DNA from: Treponema sp.
GTDB taxonomy: Bacteria; Spirochaetota; Spirochaetia; Treponematales; Breznakiellaceae
Assembly (NCBI GenBank): GCA_031267115.1
Contig: JAIRZS010000029.1
Coordinates: 1-21,487 of the forward strand
Reading direction: 5' to 3'
DNA length: 21,487 nucleotides
Position 1 is the stretch's first letter. Each line of letters begins with the position of its first letter. Shown here piece by piece: positions 15,499 to 21,487 of the stretch. The notes beneath the pieces are model-generated. The model worked only from the letters and a program-made list of their open reading frames with translations. It was not told the origin of the DNA and did no database searches. The position numbers and the translations under genes were made by a program.

Positions 15499-15604
15499 AA
15501 AGAGGCCAAAAAAAAGGATCGGAGAGCAAAACTTATTCGACTTCGAACCTTTGGTTCGATTTGACTTCGCGGTGAAAATCCTTAAATAAAAGCCCGCGGG
15601 ACGC
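15499..15604. other. Short gap downstream of creD with one hairpin
   Basis: Remainder of the 511-bp gap between creD and the beta-CASP gene. It holds a perfect hairpin TCGAACC/GGTTCGA with a TTT loop at 15543-15559. The hairpin is not followed by a T-run on the minus strand, so it is a weak terminator candidate for creD. Nothing else is recognised. Confidence 0.4.
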
Positions 15605-17038
15605 TCATTCTCCCTTCTCCAGTTTTTCCGCCACTCCCGCAGCATACCAGTCAAGTTTGCGGGTGAGGAACATGATCAACGCGACAACCACAAAAGTCCC
15701 CACGGAACCGATCAGCAGCGCGTAGGATTCGGCGTTCAGCACCGCGTACAAAAGTATATACGACAGGGTAACAACCAGGCCCATGTACCAGCTCTGGTTC
15801 CACGACGGCAGCAGGGAACGGGAATAGAGGGTCATCATTGCCGTTACCGCCAGCGCGGCAAGAAGGTAGGCGGTATAAAAGGCCATCTGCTCGGATAATG
15901 AAAGCAGCAAAAGATAAAAGACCGCGTTCCCGATGCCGGAAAGCAGATAGGGGACCGGATGTATGCGTTTTTTGGTAAAAATTTCCAGCAAAAACAAGGT
16001 AAGAAAGGGAACGATGAGGAAAAGTATCGCATACTTTACCGCGCGGGTATTCAAGGCGTATGTATTTATAGTACGGAAAAGATCGACGCCGAACAGGGAA
16101 GCGGAATAATCGCGGTCATCGCCCTCGTCTTTCCAGGAGAGCGGTATATCGCGGCTTAAATAGTTTACGTCCCATAAGGCCGAGAAGCTGGTATCGTCAA
16201 TCGCCGATTCACCGGGCAGATAAGCGCCCTGGAAAGAAGGCGAGCCCCAGTCGGCGGAAATGTCAATGTGGGTGTCCTGGCCGATGGGCAGGAAGCGTAT
16301 ACTTTGCCCGCCCTGTATGTCGATGCTGATATCGAATACCGCCGCATTGTTTTCAAATTCGGGGAGGGCCGCGTATATGCCGGCCGTGGATCTGCGATAC
16401 TCGACGTATGTGCCGGCTGGGGATCTGCCATGCTCGAACTGCACGAGGCTGTAGCCCTGGTTGCCGGGTTTGAAGAAAAGTTCTTTATCGTTCCAGCGGG
16501 AGGTGTTTATTTTGCTGATCCCTTTCTGGCTGGAAAGGGAAATAACCAGTTCCGCCTGGTTAAAGAATACTTCTTCATTGGGCAAAAGTTCCGTAACAGC
16601 CATGCCCGGATCAAAAGTCCCGGTCAGATTAAGGGTTCCCGAAAAGAGCGGGACGGAAAAAATGCCCCGTTTGCGCGTTTCTGTTTCGAAAGAGGCGTTA
16701 ATATCCAGCTTTTGGGGGCTTATCACCAGGGTAAAAGGGGTTTTGACTATTTCGACTCTTTCCCTCTCCCGATCGACTATGGTATGGACTTCCGAGGTTC
16801 TGATGCCGGGGACTGTTACGATGGGGCCCGCCGCAACAAGATGTTTCCCCCACGCCTCCATAATATCCGACTCTGCGGAAGCCGCCGTCCGTCCCCGTTC
16901 GTCAACCAGTCCGCGGATCATGTTTAACGGAATGAGCAGCAGTAAAACCAGGGCGAAAAGCATCAGTACCTTAAAGGTGTACCCCTGGGTAAATTTTCTG
17001 AAAACCGGCGGCGTGTTTTTGTCCGTAATTTTATCCAT
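15605..17038 (-). CDS. creD: CreD-family inner-membrane protein
   Basis: CreD proteins are inner-membrane proteins; in E. coli the gene belongs to the CreBC regulon and affects envelope integrity and colicin tolerance. The 477 residues show the family plan. One N-terminal membrane segment (about 23-42, VLMLFALVLLLLIPLNMI) is followed by GLVDERGR, a large periplasmic beta-rich domain (45-325), the hallmark GVDLFRTINTYALNTRAVKYAILF, then about five to six C-terminal membrane segments. The ATG has AAGGAG 10 nt upstream (17054-17049). A palindrome GGTGCC-A-GGCACC lies directly upstream of that site. No creB/creC two-component pair is in the window. The periplasmic domain contains a small in-frame 33-bp tandem duplication. 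Confidence 0.92.
   Translation of the reverse strand: MDKITDKNTPPVFRKFTQGYTFKVLMLFALVLLLLIPLNMIRGLVDERGRTAASAESDIMEAWGKHLVAAGPIVTVPGIRTSEVHTIVDRERERVEIVKTPFTLVISPQKLDINASFETETRKRGIFSVPLFSGTLNLTGTFDPGMAVTELLPNEEVFFNQAELVISLSSQKGISKINTSRWNDKELFFKPGNQGYSLVQFEHGRSPAGTYVEYRRSTAGIYAALPEFENNAAVFDISIDIQGGQSIRFLPIGQDTHIDISADWGSPSFQGAYLPGESAIDDTSFSALWDVNYLSRDIPLSWKDEGDDRDYSASLFGVDLFRTINTYALNTRAVKYAILFLIVPFLTLFLLEIFTKKRIHPVPYLLSGIGNAVFYLLLLSLSEQMAFYTAYLLAALAVTAMMTLYSRSLLPSWNQSWYMGLVVTLSYILLYAVLNAESYALLIGSVGTFVVVALIMFLTRKLDWYAAGVAEKLEKGE
16373..16438 (-). repeat. 33-bp tandem duplication inside creD
   Basis: Two adjacent 33-bp units (16438-16406 and 16405-16373) agree at 27 of 33 positions and encode FEHGRSPAGTY and VEYRRSTAGIY. 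The duplication is in frame and adds 11 residues to the periplasmic domain. Confidence 0.7.
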
Positions 17039-17056
17039 AATTGTTTATCTCCTTAG

Positions 17057-17069
17057 GGTGCCAGGCACC
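17057..17069. promoter_or_regulatory. Palindrome GGTGCC-A-GGCACC ahead of creD
   Basis: A perfect 6-bp-arm palindrome 2 bp upstream of the creD ribosome site (17049-17054). It could be an operator half-site pair or a small leader structure. Similar GGTGCC-type palindromes also occur as dispersed repeats in bacteria, so a regulatory role is only inferred. Confidence 0.35.
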
Positions 17070-17109
17070 AATTTGAGGCGTTGCGTCGCCAGGCCCAGGG
17101 GCGTTGCGG

Positions 17110-17258
17110 AATGAAAACGCTCCGCGTTTTCATTTTCGAAGTTTTGCTCCGCAAAACTTCTGGGTACTGTCTGAATTTGGGGGCGTTGCGGGGGTGTCCC
17201 CCGCAGAGGGGGGAGCGGCGCAACCGTGTGCGCCGCGGGGGGGACACTTCCCCCCCGG
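17110..17258. repeat. Array of five consecutive perfect hairpins
   Basis: In the 238-bp gap between lyxK and creD, five stems follow one another: 11 bp at 17110-17134 (loop TCC), 10 bp at 17138-17160 (loop TCC), 8 bp at 17187-17205 (loop TGT), 8 bp at 17215-17236 and a 7-bp G/C stem at 17237-17256. All arms are perfectly paired but unrelated to one another. The array may stop lyxK transcription, though no T-run follows on the minus strand. Confidence 0.65.
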
Positions 17259-17276
17259 AAGACGCGCCCATAACTA

Positions 17277-18794
17277 CTATACTTCAAACCTGTTCCATAC
17301 CGTATCCAGGGCTTCGCAAAGCGCTGTATATTTTTCGTATTTGGGGCGGTACAGGGCGCTGTTTTCGGGGTTCGGAAAAACCGGGGGTGATATCCGCACC
17401 ATCGCCTCCGCAGCTTCGTTATAATCGCGGTATATGCCCGAAGCGACCGCGGCGGCCATTCCGCACCCCAGGGCGCCAAGTTCCCTGACCCCGGTAACCG
17501 TTTCCACGGGAAGTTCCAGGACATCGGCGAACATCTGGACCCAGAACCGGGAATTCGCCGCGCCCCCCGCCAGCCGTACTGCCTCCGGCGCTTCCCTTAT
17601 TGAAAGGAGCTTGTCAATATGGCTTTTGGCGGAAAAAACCACTCCCTCGAACACGGAACGCAGAAGATGCGCTTTGCCGTGAAAACTGGTCAGGCCGATA
17701 AAACTTGCCTTGGCCAGCGGGTGGCGGTTGGAGCCGTAGAGGAAAGGCAGGAAATAAACATCGCAGGAATCAGGGGGGACGCTCCCCGCCAGTTCATCCA
17801 GGTATTGGTACAGTTTTTTGCCCTCGGGGACTTTTTCATTCTCAAAGCAATTCTGAATAACCCACTCCAGGTTTCCCGCGCTGGTGGCGCTCGATTCCTC
17901 AAGCAGATAGAAACCCGGAATGGCGTAGAGGGAATTCATTGCCACGCAGGTGCCGGTGACGGGAGTCCCGGAGATAAATTCGTTAATGCTCCAGGTGCCG
18001 GTTATGGTACAGAGATGTTCCGGCCTGGTAACCGACATGGCGATAGCGCAGGAATCAATGTCGAACATGCCGCCCGCCACGGGGGTTCCCGGAACAAGTC
18101 CGGTTAACCCTGCGGTTTCCGCCGTAACCGCGCCGCAGTGCTCGCTGGAATAGCGCAGGGGCGGTATCATGCCGGCGGCCTCCTCGATGCCCAGCGCGGC
18201 AAGCAAATCCCGGTCAATGGAAGCGTCGCGGACATTCATCAGGGCGGACCCGGAAATATTGGTGGCCTCGCTCCAGGCCTCGCCGGTCAGACGGAAACGG
18301 ACATAATCGGTTACCGAGAAAGCCCACTTGATATTGTCATAAACGGCCCTGTCGTGTTCTTTGAACCAGGCCAGAAGCGATACGGGCTGGCACGCCATGA
18401 TCTGCTGGCAGAGGCGGGGGTATACGGCATCAAAAGACCCTTCCCGTTTCCACTTTTCGGGGTACTGCCAGGCCCGGTTATCCGTGGAGATAATGCCGTT
18501 ATAGGCGGGCTTCCCGTCCCTGCCCCAGGGATAAAGCCCCTTTCCATGGCCGCAAACCGCGAGTCCCGCAATGGACGCGGGCGATACCCCGCTGCCGGCG
18601 ATTACCTGCCTGATACAGGCGCAGTTCTGCTCCCACAGATTATCCATATCCCGTTCCGTATAACCGGACCGGGGCGTGATAACCGCCGTCTGGCGTGAAG
18701 CCGTTGCGATTTCCTTCCCGTCCAGAGAAAAAAGAGCCGCTTTTATGACCGTTCCCCCGTTGTCAACACCCAGAACAAACCGTTCCCCTGCCAT
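17277..18794 (-). CDS. lyxK: FGGY carbohydrate kinase, L-xylulose kinase-like
   Basis: ATP-dependent cytoplasmic sugar kinase. Resemblance is strongest to E. coli LyxK, which phosphorylates L-xylulose at C5. Shared blocks include GYTERDMDNLW, GHGKGLYPW, ACQPVSLLAWFKEH, TNISGSALMN, SATSAGNLEWV, VYFLPFLYGSN, HGKAHLLRSVFEGVVFS and a C-terminal LYRPKYEKY. The phosphate-binding DNGGTVIKA is at 11-19 and the catalytic Asp is D245 in GGMFD. Length (505) fits. The ATG is preceded by GGGAGG 7 nt away. The product, L-xylulose-5-phosphate, would need a 3-epimerase before AraD could use it; that gene is not in the window. Other FGGY substrates (L-ribulose, xylitol) cannot be excluded. Confidence 0.82.
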   Translation of the reverse strand: MAGERFVLGVDNGGTVIKAALFSLDGKEIATASRQTAVITPRSGYTERDMDNLWEQNCACIRQVIAGSGVSPASIAGLAVCGHGKGLYPWGRDGKPAYNGIISTDNRAWQYPEKWKREGSFDAVYPRLCQQIMACQPVSLLAWFKEHDRAVYDNIKWAFSVTDYVRFRLTGEAWSEATNISGSALMNVRDASIDRDLLAALGIEEAAGMIPPLRYSSEHCGAVTAETAGLTGLVPGTPVAGGMFDIDSCAIAMSVTRPEHLCTITGTWSINEFISGTPVTGTCVAMNSLYAIPGFYLLEESSATSAGNLEWVIQNCFENEKVPEGKKLYQYLDELAGSVPPDSCDVYFLPFLYGSNRHPLAKASFIGLTSFHGKAHLLRSVFEGVVFSAKSHIDKLLSIREAPEAVRLAGGAANSRFWVQMFADVLELPVETVTGVRELGALGCGMAAAVASGIYRDYNEAAEAMVRISPPVFPNPENSALYRPKYEKYTALCEALDTVWNRFEV

Positions 18795-18827
18795 AAGCCG
18801 TCCTCCCGTAAAAAAATTGGTTTCGAA

Positions 18828-18972
18828 TGAGACTGTTCCAAAACTTCAGTTTTTGGAACAGCTTCTTACCCCCGGAGAAAATTGCATGAGCCGCAAATGC
18901 CTGCCGTACAGGAAATTAGCAATTTTCTCCAAGAGCTTGGTACAAAACCAACCGGGTTTTGGAACAAGCTCG
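18828..18972. repeat. Triple-hairpin element with ends related to the 15321-15481 cassette
   Basis: The left end TGAGACTGTTCCAAAA and the complement of the right end, CGAGCTTGTTCCAAAA, each resemble the cassette end TGAGCCTGTTCCAAAA. Three palindromes fill it: CTGTTCCAAAA/TTTTGGAACAG (18833-18861), GGAGAAAATTGC/GCAATTTTCTCC (18874-18930) and a near-perfect stem GAGCTTG...CAAGCTC (18933-18971). It lies between the divergent lyxK and GerMN genes. Confidence 0.6.
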
Positions 18973-18987
18973 GGCATATGTTACTAT
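18959..18987 (+). promoter_or_regulatory. Candidate promoter of the GerMN gene
   Basis: TTGGAA (18959-18964) and TACTAT (18982-18987) are 17 bp apart, each matching the sigma-70 consensus at 4 or 5 of 6 positions. The -35 lies in the right arm of the hairpin element, so the element may supply the promoter. Transcription would start near 18994, just after the first in-frame ATG. Confidence 0.4.
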
Positions 18988-18989
18988 AG

Positions 18990-19976
18990 ATGCGTGGGTA
19001 TATCAATTATATGTTATATGTATTCCGGGACAGCTTATTGATTCGCAAAACCTATTCGCCGTATCATAGAAATGTGGCAATACAAAGAAAATCCCGGGGC
19101 AGGGCTGCCGGTAACGACAGAAAAAAACCGGCGGGGAAATCCCTGGCCTATCTCTTTTGGTTTGTTTTTTTCGTTGTTATCCTGCTCCTGTTTGTGATAA
19201 ACTGGAAAACTATCCGCGATACGGTCAACAATACCGGCCTTGTTGACCGCGTTACCCGGCGCAATACCGAAGCGCCGCCCGAACTCCCGGCGGGCGTTGT
19301 TCCCGCCCCGGAAGAAAACGAGGCTCCGCCTGCGGCGGTTGTACCGCCAAAACCGGCGGACAATACCGCGCCGGCCTCCCCGCAAAACACGGAACCGGCG
19401 CTGCCGGCTGAGACCGCAAAGCCGCCCGAAGAAGCGCCGCTGCCGCCGCCTGAAGCGCCGAAACCCCCGGAAGTTCCGGCTTCGAGGCCCGCCGCGGCGG
19501 CTCCCCCGGCAAACGCGCCCCAAACCGCGCCCGTTCCGAGAACAGTAGAACGGGTTATCTACCTTATAAAATTCGACGAGGAAAACGGGGTTATCCTGCG
19601 TACCAGGGTAAGCCGTACCCTGCCGGTAACTGATTCTCCCCTGCTGGACGCGCTTAACGCGCTGCTCCGCGGGCCTACGGCGGCGGAAGAAAACCAGAAA
19701 CTCCGATCCCTGATACCTCCCGGAACCCGTGTCCTGTCCGCCACGGTCCGGGGTTCTACCGCCTATATCAGTTTTAGCGAGGATTTCCAGTTTAACACCG
19801 ACGGCATAGAGGGGTATATTGCCCAATTACAGCAACTGGTATGGACGGCTACCGAATTTCCCAATGTCGGCGATGTGCAGTTTTTGATAGAGGGCCGGCG
19901 GGTGGACTATCTGGGGGAAGGCATACGTATAGGAAGCCCCCTGGGCCGGGGTACTTGGGGCGCTTTCCAGGATTAA
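18990..19976 (+). CDS. Membrane-anchored GerMN-domain protein
   Basis: Up to 328 residues. After a basic N-terminus comes one membrane segment (about 52-72, LAYLFWFVFFVVILLLFVINW). A low-complexity Pro/Ala/Glu linker (about 94-182) follows, then a GerMN domain (about 188-315) with VIYLIKFDEENGVILRTRVSR, DALNALLRGPTAAEENQKLRSLIPPGT and STAYISFSEDFQF. The domain would lie outside the cytoplasmic membrane. GerMN domains occur in the spore germination protein GerM and in many non-spore-formers, where the role is unknown; spirochetes do not sporulate. The start is uncertain: ATG at 18990 may precede the transcription start, and ATG 19011 or GTG 19074 are alternatives; none has a good ribosome site. 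The alaX gene follows within 10-45 bp, so the two probably form an operon. Confidence 0.85.
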   Translation: MRGYINYMLYVFRDSLLIRKTYSPYHRNVAIQRKSRGRAAGNDRKKPAGKSLAYLFWFVFFVVILLLFVINWKTIRDTVNNTGLVDRVTRRNTEAPPELPAGVVPAPEENEAPPAAVVPPKPADNTAPASPQNTEPALPAETAKPPEEAPLPPPEAPKPPEVPASRPAAAAPPANAPQTAPVPRTVERVIYLIKFDEENGVILRTRVSRTLPVTDSPLLDALNALLRGPTAAEENQKLRSLIPPGTRVLSATVRGSTAYISFSEDFQFNTDGIEGYIAQLQQLVWTATEFPNVGDVQFLIEGRRVDYLGEGIRIGSPLGRGTWGAFQD

Positions 19977-20021
19977 GAGCTTTCATTGGCAAATAACAAG
20001 CCGAATAGTTACACTTATAGT

Positions 20022-21275
20022 ATGAAAACTGTTCCCGCCTATTACGAGTTTGCCGGTACCGATTCTTTTCCCGTGAATATTCTGGAACTGAGAAGCGAGG
20101 GTGACAAAACAGCGCTTATCCTGGATAAAACGATCTTCTATCCCGGGGGAGGGGGGCAGCCCGCGGATCGGGGAAGCGTCAATGGGGTCCCCCTTCTGGA
20201 TGTGCTGGAAAAGGACGGGGAAATTCTCCACATTATAGAGAGCGGGGACGGCGGGCGGCTTGCCCCCGGGCCTGCGGAACTTGTCCTGGACCTGAAACGC
20301 CGGCGGGATTTTACGGTCCAGCATACCGCCCAGCACCTTCTTTCAGGGACCATTCTGCGGCTTACGGGAAAACACACGGTCTCCATGCACCTGGGGGAAG
20401 AGACCAACACCATTGATGTTGACGCCCCCCAAATAGATCCGGAATCGCTTGCCAGGGCGGAAGATACGGTCATGGATATTATCGAGACCGATGTTCCGGT
20501 AATCATCCACCTCTGCCCCCCGGAAAACATAGCGGACTTCCCGCTGCGCAAGACACCGCCCCAGGGAGAAGAAGTTGTCCGGGTGGTGGAAATTCAGGGC
20601 AGCGACTTCTCCCCCTGCTGCGGGACGCACCTGGAAACCACAGGCCGGATAGGGATGCTCCGGATTTTAGGGGCGGAAAAATACAAGGGCATGACGCGGG
20701 TCAGCTTTATCGCCGGGAGGCGGGTGTTGCAGGATTCGCGGGTTACGCGGCAGAACGGGGAGACCGTCTCCCGCGCGCTCAAGGTCCCTGTCGCGGAAAC
20801 CGGGAAAGCCGTGCTTGCCCTTATAGAAAAGGCAAACCAGTTTGAAAAACAGGTAAAGGAACTGGAGGAAACCGCGGCCCACGGCAAGGCCAAGAACCTG
20901 CTCCACAAGGCCAAGATCCTCAAAAGCAGGGGCCGGGACGCGGAAAACAAGGAACAAAACAGCGCGGCTCCCGAAAAGCTGCGGGTGTTCAGCATCAACT
21001 ACCCCGCTTCGGAAATGGAAGACCTGCTCCGCATAGGCCGGGCGGCGCAGAAGCTTACACCCACGGTATTGGTGTTTTTTTCGCCTTTTCTGTTTAAATT
21101 TGCCGCTTTCTGCTCGGCTGAAAACGCCGACATACGCCCGCTCTTAAAGGACCGGATGGAAGCGCGGGGGGGCCGCGGCGGGGGAAGCGCCTCCTTTTTC
21201 CAGGGCCTCTTTGATTCCGCCGAAGACATCGAAACCTTCGTCGCCTCGCTGCCCGAAGAAGCCGATTCGCTATAA
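20022..21275 (+). CDS. alaX: AlaX-type alanyl-tRNA editing protein, long form with DHHA1 domain
   Basis: Free-standing relative of the AlaRS editing domain that hydrolyses Ser-tRNA-Ala (and possibly Gly-tRNA-Ala) in trans. Zinc ligands are visible: HTAQH and CCGTH, giving HxxxH and CxxxH. The domain entry reads FYPGGGGQPADRG, and ITRVSF-type sequence (GMTRVSFIAGRRV) closes the editing domain. A coiled-coil-like helix (FEKQVKELEET) and a C-terminal DHHA1 domain with ARGGRGGGSASFFQG follow, as in long AlaX proteins; no AlaRS catalytic core is present. I take ATG 20022 because the family begins MKTxPAYY, although it lacks a ribosome site; TTG 19986, preceded by AAGAG, would add 12 residues. It lies just after the GerMN gene. 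Confidence 0.9.
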   Translation: MKTVPAYYEFAGTDSFPVNILELRSEGDKTALILDKTIFYPGGGGQPADRGSVNGVPLLDVLEKDGEILHIIESGDGGRLAPGPAELVLDLKRRRDFTVQHTAQHLLSGTILRLTGKHTVSMHLGEETNTIDVDAPQIDPESLARAEDTVMDIIETDVPVIIHLCPPENIADFPLRKTPPQGEEVVRVVEIQGSDFSPCCGTHLETTGRIGMLRILGAEKYKGMTRVSFIAGRRVLQDSRVTRQNGETVSRALKVPVAETGKAVLALIEKANQFEKQVKELEETAAHGKAKNLLHKAKILKSRGRDAENKEQNSAAPEKLRVFSINYPASEMEDLLRIGRAAQKLTPTVLVFFSPFLFKFAAFCSAENADIRPLLKDRMEARGGRGGGSASFFQGLFDSAEDIETFVASLPEEADSL

Positions 21276-21326
21276 TACCGCCGCAGAGCGGCTATTCGCC
21301 GCCCCGAAAACGCACCGCCCGGCCCG

Positions 21327-21344
21327 GCAGGGGCCTGCTTTTTT
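21327..21344 (+). terminator. Candidate rho-independent terminator of alaX
   Basis: GCAGGGGCCTGC (21327-21338) can fold on itself and is followed by six T. The loop is tight, so the stem is probably 4 bp with a GGGC loop, or shifts to GGCC/GGCC using upstream bases. It ends 9 bp before the 3' end of the opposing tRNA gene. Confidence 0.4.
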
Positions 21345-21352
21345 ACCGAAAA

Positions 21353-21425
21353 TGATCCAGGGCCGAATCGAACGGCCGACCTGCCGCTTAGGAGGCGGCC
21401 GCTCTATCCCCTGAGCTACTGGACC
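21353..21425 (-). tRNA. tRNA-Arg (anticodon CCU)
   Basis: A full 73-nt cloverleaf reads on the minus strand. Acceptor GGTCCAG pairs with CTGGATC (one G-U), D-arm GCTC/GAGC, anticodon arm GCCGC-CTCCTAA-GCGGC with anticodon CCT, a five-base variable loop, and T-arm GGCCG-TTCGATT-CGGCC. The discriminator base is A. CCA is not encoded, so it must be added by the nucleotidyltransferase. It decodes AGG. Confidence 0.95.
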
Positions 21426-21432
21426 ATGCCTT

Positions 21433-21462
21433 ACTATAACCGGGGAGGCCCGCGATTGTCAA
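21433..21462 (-). promoter_or_regulatory. Promoter of tRNA-Arg
   Basis: On the minus strand a perfect TTGACA (21462-21457) and TATAGT (21438-21433) are 18 bp apart and end 7 bp before the tRNA 5' end. This is the best sigma-70-type promoter in the window and is well placed for direct transcription of the tRNA. Confidence 0.75.
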
Positions 21463-21487
21463 CGCAACCCTGCCGTCGGCCTTGCCG

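Noticed and set aside
15144..15509. 121-residue minus-strand frame with LPIGREG-like repeats
   Set aside because: Its start is a TTG without a ribosome site and it spans two unrelated repeat elements; the peptide repeats are explained by the 21-bp unit length.
21353..21425. tRNA gene as an integration site for a mobile island
   Set aside because: No integrase and no second copy of the tRNA 3' end in the window.

Overview
The window looks like chromosomal DNA of a G+C-rich spirochete, most likely a Treponema-type organism. This rests on gene content: a tandem SUMF1-domain secreted protein, CreD, a GerMN-domain protein, a GatB-like protein fused to an asparaginase domain, and intergenic regions packed with hairpin repeats. 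I assign it with moderate confidence at phylum level and low confidence at genus level. There is no phage, plasmid, IS transposase or CRISPR array.

Layout. Bases 1-1632 (+) are most of a glutaminyl-tRNA synthetase cut by the left edge. Convergent to it, 4203-1693 (-) is an 836-residue GatB-like/asparaginase-like fusion in which hallmark catalytic residues of both halves are replaced. Divergent from that, 4355-5791 (+) is a six-hairpin glycoside hydrolase and 5893-7605 (+) a secreted protein with two SUMF1 domains. 9860-7815 (-) is 4-alpha-glucanotransferase MalQ. A long minus-strand stretch follows: a SWIM zinc-finger protein and AraD (stop and start 3 nt apart), RlmB, a beta-CASP metallo-beta-lactamase ribonuclease, CreD and an L-xylulose kinase-like FGGY kinase. 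The right end turns to the plus strand with a membrane-anchored GerMN protein and a long AlaX-type editing protein. The last feature is a tRNA-Arg(CCU) on the minus strand with its own near-consensus promoter.

Function. Two themes recur. One is tRNA and RNA quality: GlnRS, the GatB-like fusion, AlaX, RlmB, the beta-CASP nuclease and tRNA-Arg. The other is sugar use: the glycoside hydrolase, MalQ, AraD and the LyxK-like kinase. The kinase and AraD would act at opposite ends of an L-xylulose to D-xylulose-5-phosphate route, but the 3-epimerase between them is not in the window.

Non-coding DNA. Several intergenic gaps hold serial perfect hairpins. Three gaps carry copies of one dispersed repeat with fixed end blocks and hairpins whose arms differ in sequence but remain perfectly paired. 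Other gaps carry inverted-repeat-bounded cassettes, one with a 17-bp flanking direct repeat and an internal 21-bp minisatellite. The best candidates for something undescribed are the degenerate GatB-asparaginase fusion and these hairpin-array repeats.
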